Positions 12,153-23,237 of a DNA stretch of 64,000 nucleotides are shown piece by piece. Under the pieces are notes generated by a model that was given only the letters and a program-made list of their open reading frames with translations, was not told where the DNA came from and ran no database searches. Position 1 is the first letter of the stretch, and the number at the start of each line of letters is the position of its first letter. The stretch is taken from assembly GCA_963678705.1 (NCBI GenBank), contig OY783221.1, forward strand, positions 2,356,001 to 2,420,000, in the 5' to 3' direction. This stretch comes from Panorpa germanica (Eukaryota; Arthropoda; Insecta; Mecoptera; Panorpidae). Both the position numbers and the translations under genes were made by a program.

Positions 12153-15087
12153 ATGCCAAGTAGATGCTGCGTTCCACTTTGTAAGGGCAACTATCCTACG
12201 GGTCCAAAAGTATCTGTATTTGGCTTCCCTAAAGACGAATGCTTAAAAAAGAAATGGTGTTCTGCTATTCAGCGAAAGGCGTTTGTTCCGTCGAATAAAT
12301 CCAAAGTAAGTAGATAATGAGAACGTATGCGTGAAAGATTAATTAGACAAACATACCGACCATCACAAGACTATTATATTAAACTATTTACAGGTCTGCG
12401 AACTCCATTTCAAAAGTGACGATATTGAAACAGAATCGAAAGCGTATGACAACAAAACTGGTGTTCTAGTTTCAGCAACTCTTAAAGTCAAAAGACTAAA
12501 GAAAGGAACTATTCCTTCTGTATTTTCAAATTACCCCAAAAGTGTTGCATATTGCTCCTCAAGCAACACCTCGCCGGGCCCTTCAACAAATAGAGTATCT
12601 CCCGATTCAAAAGCCGAAGAAAGAGAAAATAGATTATTGAATTCAGCGATCATAAACAGTATAAATTCAGCAAATGCCTATAATACCGATCGTAGAATTA
12701 ATAATATAAACAACCTTCTGGATTGTATTAGAAAATACGGTGTTTCTGAGAGATGGTCACATCAGTATTTGCCAGATAAAGAGCTTATTTGCATTTTTTA
12801 TTTAACTGTTGAACCTGAACCCTTAATTCAATATTCTATTACAATAGATAAACATTTGGCATTATCGGTCTTTATAAAGAGTACATTAATTAAGAAAATA
12901 GGCCCAAAATTATTACCACAGAAAATAACTAGCTACAATGAGATTACTGATATTTTAGAAACCATTGTTTTAATCAAGGCAGACAGTAAGACATGCAAAA
13001 GAAGTGCTACATTTCATTTAATCGATGAATTGTTAAAGGACGTTGTAACCAACAAGAATGAAAATATTTTACATTTCTTAAGGGGGCAAATAGAATTGTG
13101 CATATGTCCTACAAATAATTTTAGATATTCCCCTGAGTTATTAGTATTTGCTTCTTTATTAAATACAATTTCACCACATGCCTACAAGTTCTTAAGACAA
13201 AGTGGATATTTTATATTTCCGCATCCTAACACATTGAAGAAAGTATGCAATGATTTACATGTAAATCCGCAGTTAGAAACTAATGATAAAAATTTTTTGA
13301 TGTACGCTAGTAATAGAGTAAGCTATCTTCAAGATTTTGAAAAAACAGTTATACTAATGATTGATGAGATACACATTAAACCATTTTTTGACTATAAGGG
13401 AGGATCTATTGTTGGTGCATCGTTTGATTCAAATACTGCGGCTACAAGTGCCTTTGTTTTTATGGTTTCCAGTTTATTATCACAATTTAAAGATGTTGTT
13501 CATATTGTACCAATTAAAACAATAAATTATGTAACTTTATACAATTTGATAAAAAAGCTTATATTAGGGTTAGAAAAGGCGGGATTCAAAGTCATTTGTG
13601 TTGTTACAGATAACAATGCAATAAATAGAAAAGCTATGAGTTGTTTCGCTGTTCCTAATAAAACATCTTTTCTTTATCAGCATCCCCAGGATGCTAATAG
13701 GCCACTCTTCTATTTAATTGATTCGGTTCATCTTCTTAAAAACATTAGAAATAACTGGTTAAATCAAAAAAATATTGGACAGTGTATGTTTTTTCCAGAT
13801 TTTGAAAAAGGTGATAATTGTAGAACTGCATCATTTTCTGCTCTTAAAAAGTTATATGAAATAGAAAATACTGCAATCATTTCTTATGCACACGGGTTAA
13901 CATTTAAGAGCATTGCACCTTCAAATCTTGAGCGCCAAAATGTGAAATTAGTGTTGAAAATTTTCAACCAATTTGTAGTTCAAGGTTTGAATGAAAAAGG
14001 ACGTCTGCATAATATTGAGTATTATAATGATACGTCAATTTTTATTTCAATCATTTGCAAATGGTGGGATGTTATGAACGTTAAAACTGTATACAAAGGT
14101 TTACACAAAAGTAACATTTACATGACACCTTTAACAAAGGACAAATCAGATCAGAAATTTATATTTTTAAACAAATTTATTGACTGGCTCGACGCGTGGC
14201 AACAAATGAATTTTTCCAGTGGTTGCTTTACTAATCAAACGCACGATGCGTTAAGACAAACTACATACGGAATGTTAGAATTGTGTCGTTATTGCATAGA
14301 CGAACTAAAATTTACTTATATATTACCAGGTAAAATTCAAACAGATTTACTTGAAGATAGATTTGGCAAATATAGGCAATTAGCTGGGTCTCAATATCAC
14401 ATCTCCATGAGACAAGTTCTAGAGTGTGAAAAAAAATTACGTCTTCAATCAAATTTAAAACTAGAACTAATAATTAAAGATAGAGCAATGACAGTGCAAA
14501 CATTACAATGTCCAGAAAATATTCTAGATAATATTGAAGATACTAATGAAGCAATGACACCATTGCAATCGGTAGTAATTAGCGAAATGGATATAGCCAA
14601 TGTAGAAGAATTATTACCTGTAATTACATATTTAGCGGGGTATTGTTGTCATGCTGTTTTAAAAAAAATTAAGTGTAGCAAGTGTAAAGAAATCTTAACA
14701 ATTGATAAGACAATTTCTTTACACCAGTCATACAATTTAATAAAAAATCTTGATCGTGGAGGCCTGATTTGTCCGACACCTTCTGTAGTCAATTTAGTTA
14801 TGTACAATTATTTAATAGTTGAAAAGTTGTCTCGTGATATAGATTTTTTCTCTCTCCAAAATCAGAGAAAATATATAATAGATGTTACATGCAAAACTTT
14901 AGAAGTTAAAGAAATGCTGTTAGAAGACCTTCTTGATCTCGAGTGTCATAACAACTATTATATATGCAAGTTATTAATTCATGTTTCAACTAATATTATG
15001 TTAAATAATTTATCATCTCGTAAAAATGACGACTTGCAACATAATAAACAGTATAAGAAAAGAAAATTGCAAACTCTAACTACATAA
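12153..15087 (+). CDS. THAP-domain P-element transposase
   Basis: DNA transposase of the P superfamily (relatives: Drosophila P transposase and vertebrate THAP9). Exon 1 is 12153-12305 and exon 2 is 12394-15087, separated by an 88-bp GTAAGT...CAG intron in phase 0; the joined frame is 948 codons. Residues about 1-90 form a THAP zinc finger: candidate ligands C5, C10, C53 and H56, conserved P26 and W35, and a TIPSVF box corresponding to AVPTIF. The intron splits the finger between residues 51 and 52. The RNase H-like core shows MIDEIHIK (D375), VTDNN (D457), the DSVHLLKNIRN block typical of the family (D494) and LLEDRFGKYR (E705), so D375/D457/E705 are the proposed catalytic residues. The C-terminus has an AGYCCHAVLKK block with a Cys-rich motif. 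The start chosen is the ATG directly before the THAP cysteines; an upstream in-frame GTG at 12114 is less likely. Longer than Drosophila P transposase (751 aa), similar to THAP9. Intact. Confidence 0.92.
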
Positions 15088-15153
15088 ATATGGTTCTAAA
15101 TATAAGTATTGTTATTGTATACACTCGTATATTGTTAAAAGAAATATATGAAA

Positions 15154-15159
15154 AATAAA
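15154..15159 (+). terminator. polyadenylation signal of the P transposase
   Basis: AATAAA lies 67 bases after the stop codon, still inside the element. Confidence 0.6.
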
Positions 15160-15200
15160 GTTAATATTTTTATATAATACATTTTTATTATTATTATTTT

Positions 15201-15205
<5 letters not shown>

Positions 15206-15239
<34 letters not shown>
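15206..15239. repeat. (TA)n microsatellite
   Basis: An almost pure TA run of about 34 bases between the transposase gene and the right end of the P element. Confidence 0.9.
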
Positions 15240-15240
<1 letters not shown>

Positions 15241-15557
15241 GGAAGGTATACCATTTTCCTTTTTTGCATATGTGTGTTACTAGTCTATTTATTTTAATTT
15301 TTGTAGAAATGTTACGATTTAGAAATGTTACTTAGTTTAAAATTAAATTTTCGATGTATTTTACTTCTTTAATTACTCATTATAAAACCCTTACAAAAAC
15401 CAATTCATAAACAAACAATTCATTAATTGCAAACTAATTAATAATTTAAAAATGATAGTCCTTAATAATTTGTAACCAGAAACTTTGTTCAATACCCTAT
15501 ATGATACTAACATTTTCAAACAAACTGTCTTATACCGATAGCAGAACTCAGCAGCAT

Positions 15558-15629
15558 ATGACTACAAGTGATGACGTCACATACCATTGACTGAATCGCT
15601 GTTAGGCTTTGTATATTTAGGAGGTGTTG
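15558..15629 (-). repeat. right internal and terminal inverted repeat of the P element
   Basis: Internal 24-bp repeat (15558-15581), about 12 unmatched bases, then the outer 36-bp repeat ending GGAGGTGTTG. The outer repeat differs from the left copy at two positions. Confidence 0.9.
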
Positions 15630-15636
15630 GCACAGC
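15630..15636. repeat. right target-site duplication of the P element
   Basis: GCACAGC, identical to 11643-11649. Confidence 0.85.
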
Positions 15637-16599
15637 AGGCACTTGCCACTCACAACGCGACCTTACGGTCTCGATGGTGCTGGAGAACTAACAGCAATGA
15701 ATTCCTTCCAGAGTTCGTTTTGCGCGGAGCAAACGCCCAGGCGTAGTGTGTTTTAGTATATTGGGCGAGAACGTAGGGGGCATGGCATAAAGCATTATCA
15801 CACGGGATAATCTATAATCGAGTTAAATCTTCTTTAATAAGGAGAAAATACACAGTTCAATATTCTTGGTCATCATTAAATAAAAAAAGTTAATGATACT
15901 AAGGTTGAACTTTTTATACATTTGAGGTGCGATACTTACTTTATGCTACACTTTACACACTGGCCAAGATGTTTTATTACACATAACTACCACGAACTCT
16001 GACCTCTGTTTAACTACCACTCACATCATTTTAATTTACGACTTGTTTATGGTTCCTGATTTTGAAATTAAAAATTAATAACGATATTTTTAAATCGTCT
16101 CTGGGCTTTAAGGATTTCATTTGTTTTGACGATAAAAAGTTGATATTGAAATCAAACTAGCTTCCGTCTTGACTTGATTAGACTGATGCAGAGCAGAAGG
16201 GTGGGGCGGAGGCGGTGGTACGCCATATACTTCAAGTCAATTACAACTAGATACAATATTTACGAAGCTTAAAGGACGAAAGCTGCGTAAACTTAGTTCT
16301 ACTTGGGATATCTCTCACTAGAGCAGATTATGAACGACCTTCAAATTTTTCAGTATGGTGCGCTTGAGTTTTTTCTCATTAGTACATGTTATCATATGAT
16401 GAAGAGAGGAGCTGAAAAAGTCTGTAGTGAATACTTCCGTACGCTCTACACGGTATGTATTCCATTTTTTTTAGATACATGCATATCCGTACATAACGTG
16501 AGCGGTACCTTGTGTTTTAAAACCGTTAATCCGTCTAAAATGCACGGTTCCGATCGTGATTCGTGTGATACGATCACGTAACCCGTCCCATTGTCCGTA
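15637..16599. other. intergenic, nothing recognised
   Basis: The 150 bases right of the P element are less AT-rich than most of the window, but no open frame or RNA gene was recognised. The remainder is AT-rich. Confidence 0.45.
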
Positions 16600-16990
16600 T
16601 TAGACCATCCGCACATGACTAGACTGATTGCAAACACGAGCCCCGAATCTGCCCGAACCGAATGAGAATAGAACTGTGTTCTTAGTGAGATAACGCACAT
16701 GTATACGAGTGAGATAACGCTTAAGCTCGAATAAAACAAAACTGATTTGAAATTGGTTTTGAGCGACTGTGTTTCTAGGTCGCAGGGCAATTACGTTGCA
16801 TGCTTTTGATGGTGACATCATGAGCAGAGATGTGCACAAATACTTTTCAAAAGTATTTAAATACATACATACATACAAATACCTCATAATACGACACAAT
16901 AAAATCCCCTATTACGCTATTGTTAGAAATTCTATAGAGTCACGAAACACTGCTCGCATTACTTGGCGTCTTGACCTTACAATCATATTA
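16600..16990 (+). mobile_element. degraded MITE, relative of the element at 61567
   Basis: Shares a long series of blocks with 61567-61913, including ACTGATTGCAAAC, GAGCCCCGAATCTGCCCGAA, TAGGTCGCAGGGC and TAGAGTCACGAAACA. It contains an extra ACAT microsatellite near 16860. The right terminal repeat is missing, so this copy is truncated. Overlapping open frames here are repeat shadows. Confidence 0.7.
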
Positions 16991-17590
16991 CTTTAAACAG
17001 TTTCGTTGACAACCATTGTTTAATACATGGAAATCCCAGCGAAGTCTGAGTTCGCGTGTAATCTAACTCAGAAAGTGCAAGTTCATTCCTGTTTACGAGT
17101 GTACATCACTTTTATTTTTGTTTAGCATGATGCACTAAATGAACTGACTGCTTGTAATTTGTACATGAACTATATATATTGCTGGGGAACAAAAACTAAA
17201 GCCTGTGGGGTCATGTAGTCCCCTAGATTGAACATAGAGTACTTTATAAACGAACTAACGAGTTGCAAGGGCACCATCGATCGCCTTCTACTGATGTATG
17301 TTCATATACGTCACTAATCACATGCATACGAGTATATACATATGTACATAAATACTAAGTAACTAAATACACTATATATGTAAATAACTAAATGTCAGTA
17401 GAATAATTATCTAAAACTTAAAACCTTATTTGAAGATTGAAAATTCCAAATTATTCGATGAGAAAATTTCAATTATGACAAGACTGAAATTTAAATTTGA
17501 TATAGCTATAACTTCGTCAACTTTTATATATTATAATATTTTCAGTTTAGTAGGGAGCTATGCTAGATAATTCTGCACCTTCTAATAGAA
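16991..17590. other. intergenic, nothing recognised
   Basis: AT-rich spacer before a MITE copy. Nothing recognised. Confidence 0.45.
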
Positions 17591-18188
17591 CAGGCTTGTG
17601 TCCTATGTCTTAATTTCTGTAAAACTGTCCTATATATTGATAAAGTGGGTTACTAGAACCTCAAATGTTCAATTATTTTTTAATAACTCCTTATATGTTA
17701 AAAGATATTAACAATTAAAAAAGTCATTTTGTCTCTTTAATTATTAAAGAGATTCAAAGTTGTACACATTCCAAATGCATATGACATCACAACTGCTGCC
17801 AACCTTACAGCTCATAAATCTCTGCTATATGTATTTATATATCAAAATATCAAATATTATTTACAGCTATTTCAAGGAACAATCAAATTCCAATATTATG
17901 TCTGCCGTAACAGTGTTAAATAAAATAAAAACTTATTATTCTTTGACTTGACTACTAACAGCTACAGAACATTACTACAGCACTGACCTACTCAACAAAT
18001 AACTGACGTTAAAATGCATTTCACGTTATATAAATATGGCCGACTATTTCTAGGGCTAAAACTACAATTCAAACTTTTAATTGCTATATCTCCGTCAACA
18101 TTTAGATATTTAATAAAATAGACACGCTAATACACATTTATTAACATCAATTTCAATCAACAGTTGAAAAATCAATTCGAAAATCGAA
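17591..18188 (-). mobile_element. MITE family TGGGCTTGTGTCC, copy 2
   Basis: Inverted relative to copy 1. Its right-hand terminus is present as GGCTTGTGTCC at the low-coordinate end; the other terminus stops after GTTGAAAAATC and lacks the ACACAAGCCCA end. About 600 bp, no coding capacity. The open stretch 17760-17951 lies wholly inside it and is not a gene. Confidence 0.75.
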
Positions 18189-19103
18189 AATTTCATTTAA
18201 TTTATGTATTTGTTTTGCCTTTTTAGCTTTGCAATCTGTTTATATTTATTTTCATTCATTCTCTAACTTAACAAATATTAAAGACCTAATTCAATTCACT
18301 TCTTTATGTAATAAGTACAATTAAAATTGTACTATACAATATTAAAGAATAAATATACATTTGTTTTAAAATTAGAAATTTCTTTCTGTACATTTGCACG
18401 GTGTATAACAATTGAAAATTTTACGAATGGTTGTTATAGGCTTTGCATAGTTGTAGAAGTGAAACAAAACGAAACGCAAGTGTTATTCATAATCACCCAG
18501 GCGTACGTGGAGTTTTATCGGTCACAAAAAAGCGTTATCTGAATTTATGCACGACTGCAGAACAACTAAAACAAACTTGAGGTAAAATTTTCTTTTCATA
18601 GTTTAGTTTTGCAATATTAGTATTAGCTTACAATGATTTGAAAAAGATTTAAAAGTAGAAACTGTTCTTTTCACAAATCACTTTCTAGGTTAGGATTTAA
18701 TCACATGCATAATATAATTTACACGTTTGAAAAATTTAATTTTCTAGATATATTTGAACACAATTTCGATTTTGGGGTTATGCCACTATCAGAAAGATAC
18801 GTTGCGGGTTATTTGACGTGCTAGAAATTTCATAATGATTGTTAAATATATTTAGCTTATGCTCTAACAAAAATAGAATCAGTGAAAGTATTTCTTCTTA
18901 AAACTAATAGTTATTGATATCCCCTACCAGCGGCAACGTTTCTTTTTTTAGAAGATAGTTTAGTAGTAAATGAGGTTAAAGAATCCAGCTGAAATTTTAT
19001 TTAAACGATTATTTATTTAATTGTATGATTTTAAAATAAAACAAAAAATAAATACACTGTTCAGGAATTATATTATTAGGAATCCTATATTATAATGTTC
19101 CAA
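18189..19103. other. intergenic, nothing recognised
   Basis: AT-rich spacer. The short open frame at 18327-18542 has no recognisable domain or splice context. Confidence 0.45.
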
Positions 19104-19329
19104 CCCAGTAAACATTTTGGAGCATTTTGGAGTCACTTTGACATCATATTGGAGATGCGTATGATTTTTTTGTTATGAAAGAGTTCATTTATAGTTCAGT
19201 TTCTCACAATCGTTCATATGAAATGTCTGTTTTATCGGCTACAGATGACGGAACCATTCCACCTGTCGGAAGATAAAGTTGATGCGAACTATAATTGAAG
19301 TGAAATAGAGATAGAAACGTCACAAAATA
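19104..19329 (+). mobile_element. CCCAGTAAACA-family MITE, copy 2, cut by another MITE
   Basis: Begins with an intact CCCAGTAAACATTTTGG and carries a short tandem repeat of ATTTTGGAGC/T next to it. It runs to ACGTCACAAAATA and then switches abruptly at 19330 into a TGGGCTTGT-family copy, losing its own right end. Confidence 0.75.
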
Positions 19330-19834
19330 TGGGCTTGTATCCTCATTTTTTAGTGGTCGATTTTTCAATGTGTACTGGCGTGTCTATTTTATTAAATATC
19401 TAAATGTTGACGGAGATATAGCAACTAAAAATTTGAAATGTAGATTTAGCGCTAGAAATGGTCGGCCATATTTGTATGACGTGAAAGGTCAGTGCTGTGG
19501 TAATGTTCTGTAGCTGTTGGTAGTCGAAATAATCAAGACAAGTATAAGAATAATAAGTTTTTATTGTCAGAGTTCTGTCAAGAATACATCTCTTTTACGC
19601 TCTGTTGTATAAAAGAGATAGCAACTACCGGTTATGATGTCACATGCATTTGGAATGTTGCACAACGTTGAATCCCTATAATAATTAAAGAGACAAAATT
19701 ACTTTTTTAATTGTTAATATCTCTTAACATATAAGGAGATATTAAAAAATAATTGAACATTTGAGGTTCTAGTAACCAACTTTATCAATATATAGTACAC
19801 TTTTATAGAAATTAAGACATAGGACACAAGCCCA
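19330..19834 (+). mobile_element. MITE family TGGGCTTGTGTCC, copy 3
   Basis: Both termini are present (TGGGCTTGTATCC and GGACACAAGCCCA). About 505 bp, with internal deletions compared with copy 1. It abuts the broken right end of the preceding MITE, but sequence beyond 19834 does not resume that element, so simple insertion does not explain the junction. Confidence 0.8.
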
Positions 19835-21602
19835 TTTGAACTAGAGCAGATAATATTTAATGTGCATGTATTATTGATTTCATACAAGGTTTGTGGTTTT
19901 GTTGCTCTGCTGAAACAAAGTCCAACGGAACGGTCTCTTTGTTCGTCAACTACATCATAAAATTTGTACAGCCTCCAGGCTACGACCGTACCTTGTTATG
20001 AGTTGCCCTGTTTACCTCTAGCTTTGATAATTAATTCTGGATTACCTTGCAACGACGTCTGTAGCATTTTGTTGTGCAAAATATGTTTCCAAGTAAAATC
20101 AAATGAAATAAATTCATTTATAAAAGATAATCAGTGACGCCTAACGTATGTAAAACGCAACTATTTTATCATGAAACCAGTTATAACAGCTATAAAACAC
20201 CACAAATGTGCGTTCATTTCATTTACCATTAGATTTGTTATCAAAGTAATATATTAAACAGTTATATATTTATTATATTTCTATAAGTATTGTTTGTAAT
20301 GATTAGGGATTGTTAACATGTTGTTTGTGTTGCTTCCATTCAGGCGCGTAAACTCAATTCTAGATAACCAATCTCGAATACTTCTCTACTCTTCCACGTT
20401 TGATACAAAACATACGTTCTTGCGATCGCATACCTTAACTCAACTATAAATAGAATTTTGAATTAGAAATAATTTATTACTTTATTGTTATATATGTAAC
20501 TTTCTTTCATTTCATGATCCTTTCTTTAAGTTTTTAATTAAGAACATTCACACACTGGATAATCGACCTTTTGGAATTTAATTAATTTCTAAATAAATAA
20601 CAGTATTATTTTTAGTTTATTGAAGTCTTATTGTTTTTCAAAACTTATAATTACAATAAATAATTAATACCATTATTATTTAATCAATTTCGTGTTTCAA
20701 TAAAATGGCATGTGCTTCGAATGTCAATTGTTCGCGTGTTTCGGACTTATTTTCCAATAAAATTAATATTATAAACGAATTTGTTTGATAGCAACTTACC
20801 TTTCTACTTATATCTACACGAATTCTAAATTTAATTTTTATAAGAATTTATTCTAGTATACTGCGCCTGCGAGTAAAAACATGCAATCCTTATTACGCGT
20901 TTTACTGACGTACTAGGACGTCTAGGCGCAGTATTCATAATATTTTAATATATGCGTAGCATTTTCAAGTTTTAACATACCAAATAAATATCTAATCTTT
21001 CACAATACAGTCGTATGTTTTAAAAATGGAGCATATTATATTATAGCGATTCTAACCCTTTCCTAAGACCTTAAACTTATTTATTTGAGAGAAACTCAAA
21101 ATCATATGTTCTCCTCCCCTGAACTAGGTTGTACATATTACATAAATATAATTATTAAGTAATATGCTTAAAAGGTTTCTTTATAACAATATAATCTAAC
21201 ATTTTTCATTTTACTAAAGTTAATTTTCTTGATGTAATAAAATGAATAAATTAATTTGTTTTCTTTATTATTATTTTATAAAGCTTATAAAATAACCATG
21301 ACCTTAACTAACCTTCAAATTATATAATGGACTTTGTTAACTGAAATATACTCATATAAAATATAAACAATGTTAAAAATATATAAAAATAAACCTGAAC
21401 TGTTTCTATTCTTGCCAACATGGGTGTTTACACTCTGCTCAACATAATAAAAGTTACCTGTTACGTAAGCGATTTTACCAATAAACTTTTCATGACCCAT
21501 TTTACTTTTTTTTGAAAAATAGATCTATGCTTTTACTCATAAAATTTTATAAGAATTATAGAATTATAGGAACCCATCTTTAACGATTAAATGCTTTTAG
21601 AA
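19835..21602. other. intergenic, nothing recognised
   Basis: AT-rich. Position 21331-21384 is the apparent source of a 54-bp inverted insertion found in the next MITE copy. No gene recognised. Confidence 0.45.
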
Positions 21603-22277
21603 TGGGCTTGTGTCCTATGTCTTAATTTCTATAAAAGTGTACTATATATTGATAAAGTGGGTTACTAGAACCTCAAATGTTCAATTATTTTTTAATAATT
21701 CCTTATATGTTAAGAGATATTAACAATTAAAAAAGTCATTTTGTCTCTTTAATTATTAAAGGGATTCAACATTGTACACATTCCAAATGCATGTGACATC
21801 ACAATCGCTGCCAACCTTACAGCTCATAAATCTCTGCTATATGTATTTATATATCAAAATATCAAATATTATTTATTAGTATTGCAAGGAACAACAAAAT
21901 TGCAATATTATGTCTGCCTTAGCAGGGTTAAATAAAATAAAAACTTATTATTCTTTGACTTGACTTGATTATTTGATTACCAACAGCTACAAAACATTAC
22001 CACAGCACTGACCTACTCAACAAATAACTGACGTGAAAATGCATTTCACGTCATACAAATATGGCCGACCATTTATATATTTTTAACATTGTTTATATTT
22101 TATATGAGTATATTTCAGTTAACAAAGTCTAGCGCTAAAACTACAATTCAAACTTTTAATTGCTATATCTCCCTCAATATTTAGATATTTAATAAAATAG
22201 ACACGCCAATACACATTTATTAACATTTCAAACAACAATTGAAAAATCGACCACTAAAAAATGAGGACACAAGCCCA
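21603..22277 (-). mobile_element. MITE family TGGGCTTGTGTCC, copy 4, with an inserted block
   Basis: Both termini are intact (TGGGCTTGTGTCC and GGACACAAGCCCA). It is interrupted at 22075-22128 by 54 bases absent from every other copy, lying between CCGACCATTT and CTAGCGC, which are adjacent in copy 1. Confidence 0.85.
22075..22128 (-). repeat. 54-bp inverted copy of 21331-21384
   Basis: Exact reverse complement of 21331-21384, which lies outside the MITE. Shared bases at the junctions (TTT on one side, C on the other) look like microhomology. The likely origin is a template-switching repair event inside the MITE. Confidence 0.85.
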
Positions 22278-23148
22278 TTGCTAGAAAATAATAAATCATA
22301 TACATATTTTGTGTTTTGCTCTCTCTCTCTCTCTCTGAGTCCGTGGAGCCTAACGTTACGAAGGTACATCTTTTAATCAGCTTCTGATAAAAAGATATAA
22401 CTGTTAAATAAAAAAATTAAACTGTTCATATATTACATTTATTTATTTTGAATATTTATAATATTTACAAGCAATTTCATCTATTTAAATAAATACAAAA
22501 ATTGACTTTTATCCAAATGCAAATATCAATAATCATTGTTTAGGCCATTTTACTTAATAATGAACTACATATATAAATATTAATTAAATACTAGATTTGT
22601 GTTTGCAGGTTAGTAAATAATACATTATAGATTTTTTTAAAGATTTTTATATTATTATTAAACAATTTATGTGCTACTACATCTAATTGTTGTTTCAAAT
22701 AAAAACTGTGGAAATTTTATTTAAACGTATTATGTGTGTTAAAGAATTTTACTTAAAGGTTCGACTTGGTAAGTGGGGAGGGAGTATATTCTAAACAAGT
22801 TTATCGTAATGCAATTATTTGTAATTAATTCATCGCGGAAGCAATCGATTCGAATACCATTTAGCTGAAGTTACACGGTGGTACATATTACGCGAGTTGC
22901 TGTCATGTACGATTGGGTCAGTAGCCTGTGACATAGCAGGTACTTGTCTGACTGGTCGAAGCCAGTTGACCTGCTGACCTGAGAGTATGCAGAGGTAGTA
23001 GCCAAGTAGCTGTCATGACACTATCGGGACAGTAGCTGACACCTTGTAACCAATTCTTAAAGACATTCGAAACTTTATTTACATTTATAAACATCACAGT
23101 TTTTATCTGAATCACACATAACAATAATTTTAACAATTACTTTTGCTA
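22278..23148. other. intergenic, short CT run
   Basis: Contains a CT microsatellite at about 22320-22336. A segment near 22910-23050 is less AT-rich and repeats TAGCTGTCATG-like words, but no element boundaries or gene were found. Confidence 0.4.
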
Positions 23149-23237
23149 TAGTGGCGGATTAAGGTCGCTAAAAATTCAATTAAATCACAATGAACTTTCG
23201 GAGATCCTCGGTGCGCCCATAATTTAATTCGCCACTG
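23149..23237. mobile_element. 89-bp hAT-like MITE
   Basis: Left end TAGTGGCGGATTAA pairs with the reverse complement of the right end, CAGTGGCGAATTAA. CAGTGGCG ends suggest hAT, but no 8-bp flanking duplication was found. Confidence 0.5.

Larger units (their letters stand above)
11650..15629 (+). mobile_element. complete P-superfamily transposon, 3,980 bp
   Basis: Bounded by 36-bp terminal inverted repeats (11650-11685 and 15594-15629; 34 of 36 positions match) starting CAACACCTCCTAAATATAC, flanked by a perfect 7-bp duplication GCACAGC. A second, 24-bp inverted repeat lies just inside (11687-11710 and 15558-15581), identical on the two sides and centred on the palindrome TGACGTCA; Drosophila P has analogous internal inverted repeats that bind transposase-related factors. 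The right end carries about 12 extra bases between the two repeats. Inside is one plus-strand transposase gene with one intron and no disabling change. Near-identical ends and an open gene point to a recent insertion. Confidence 0.93.
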
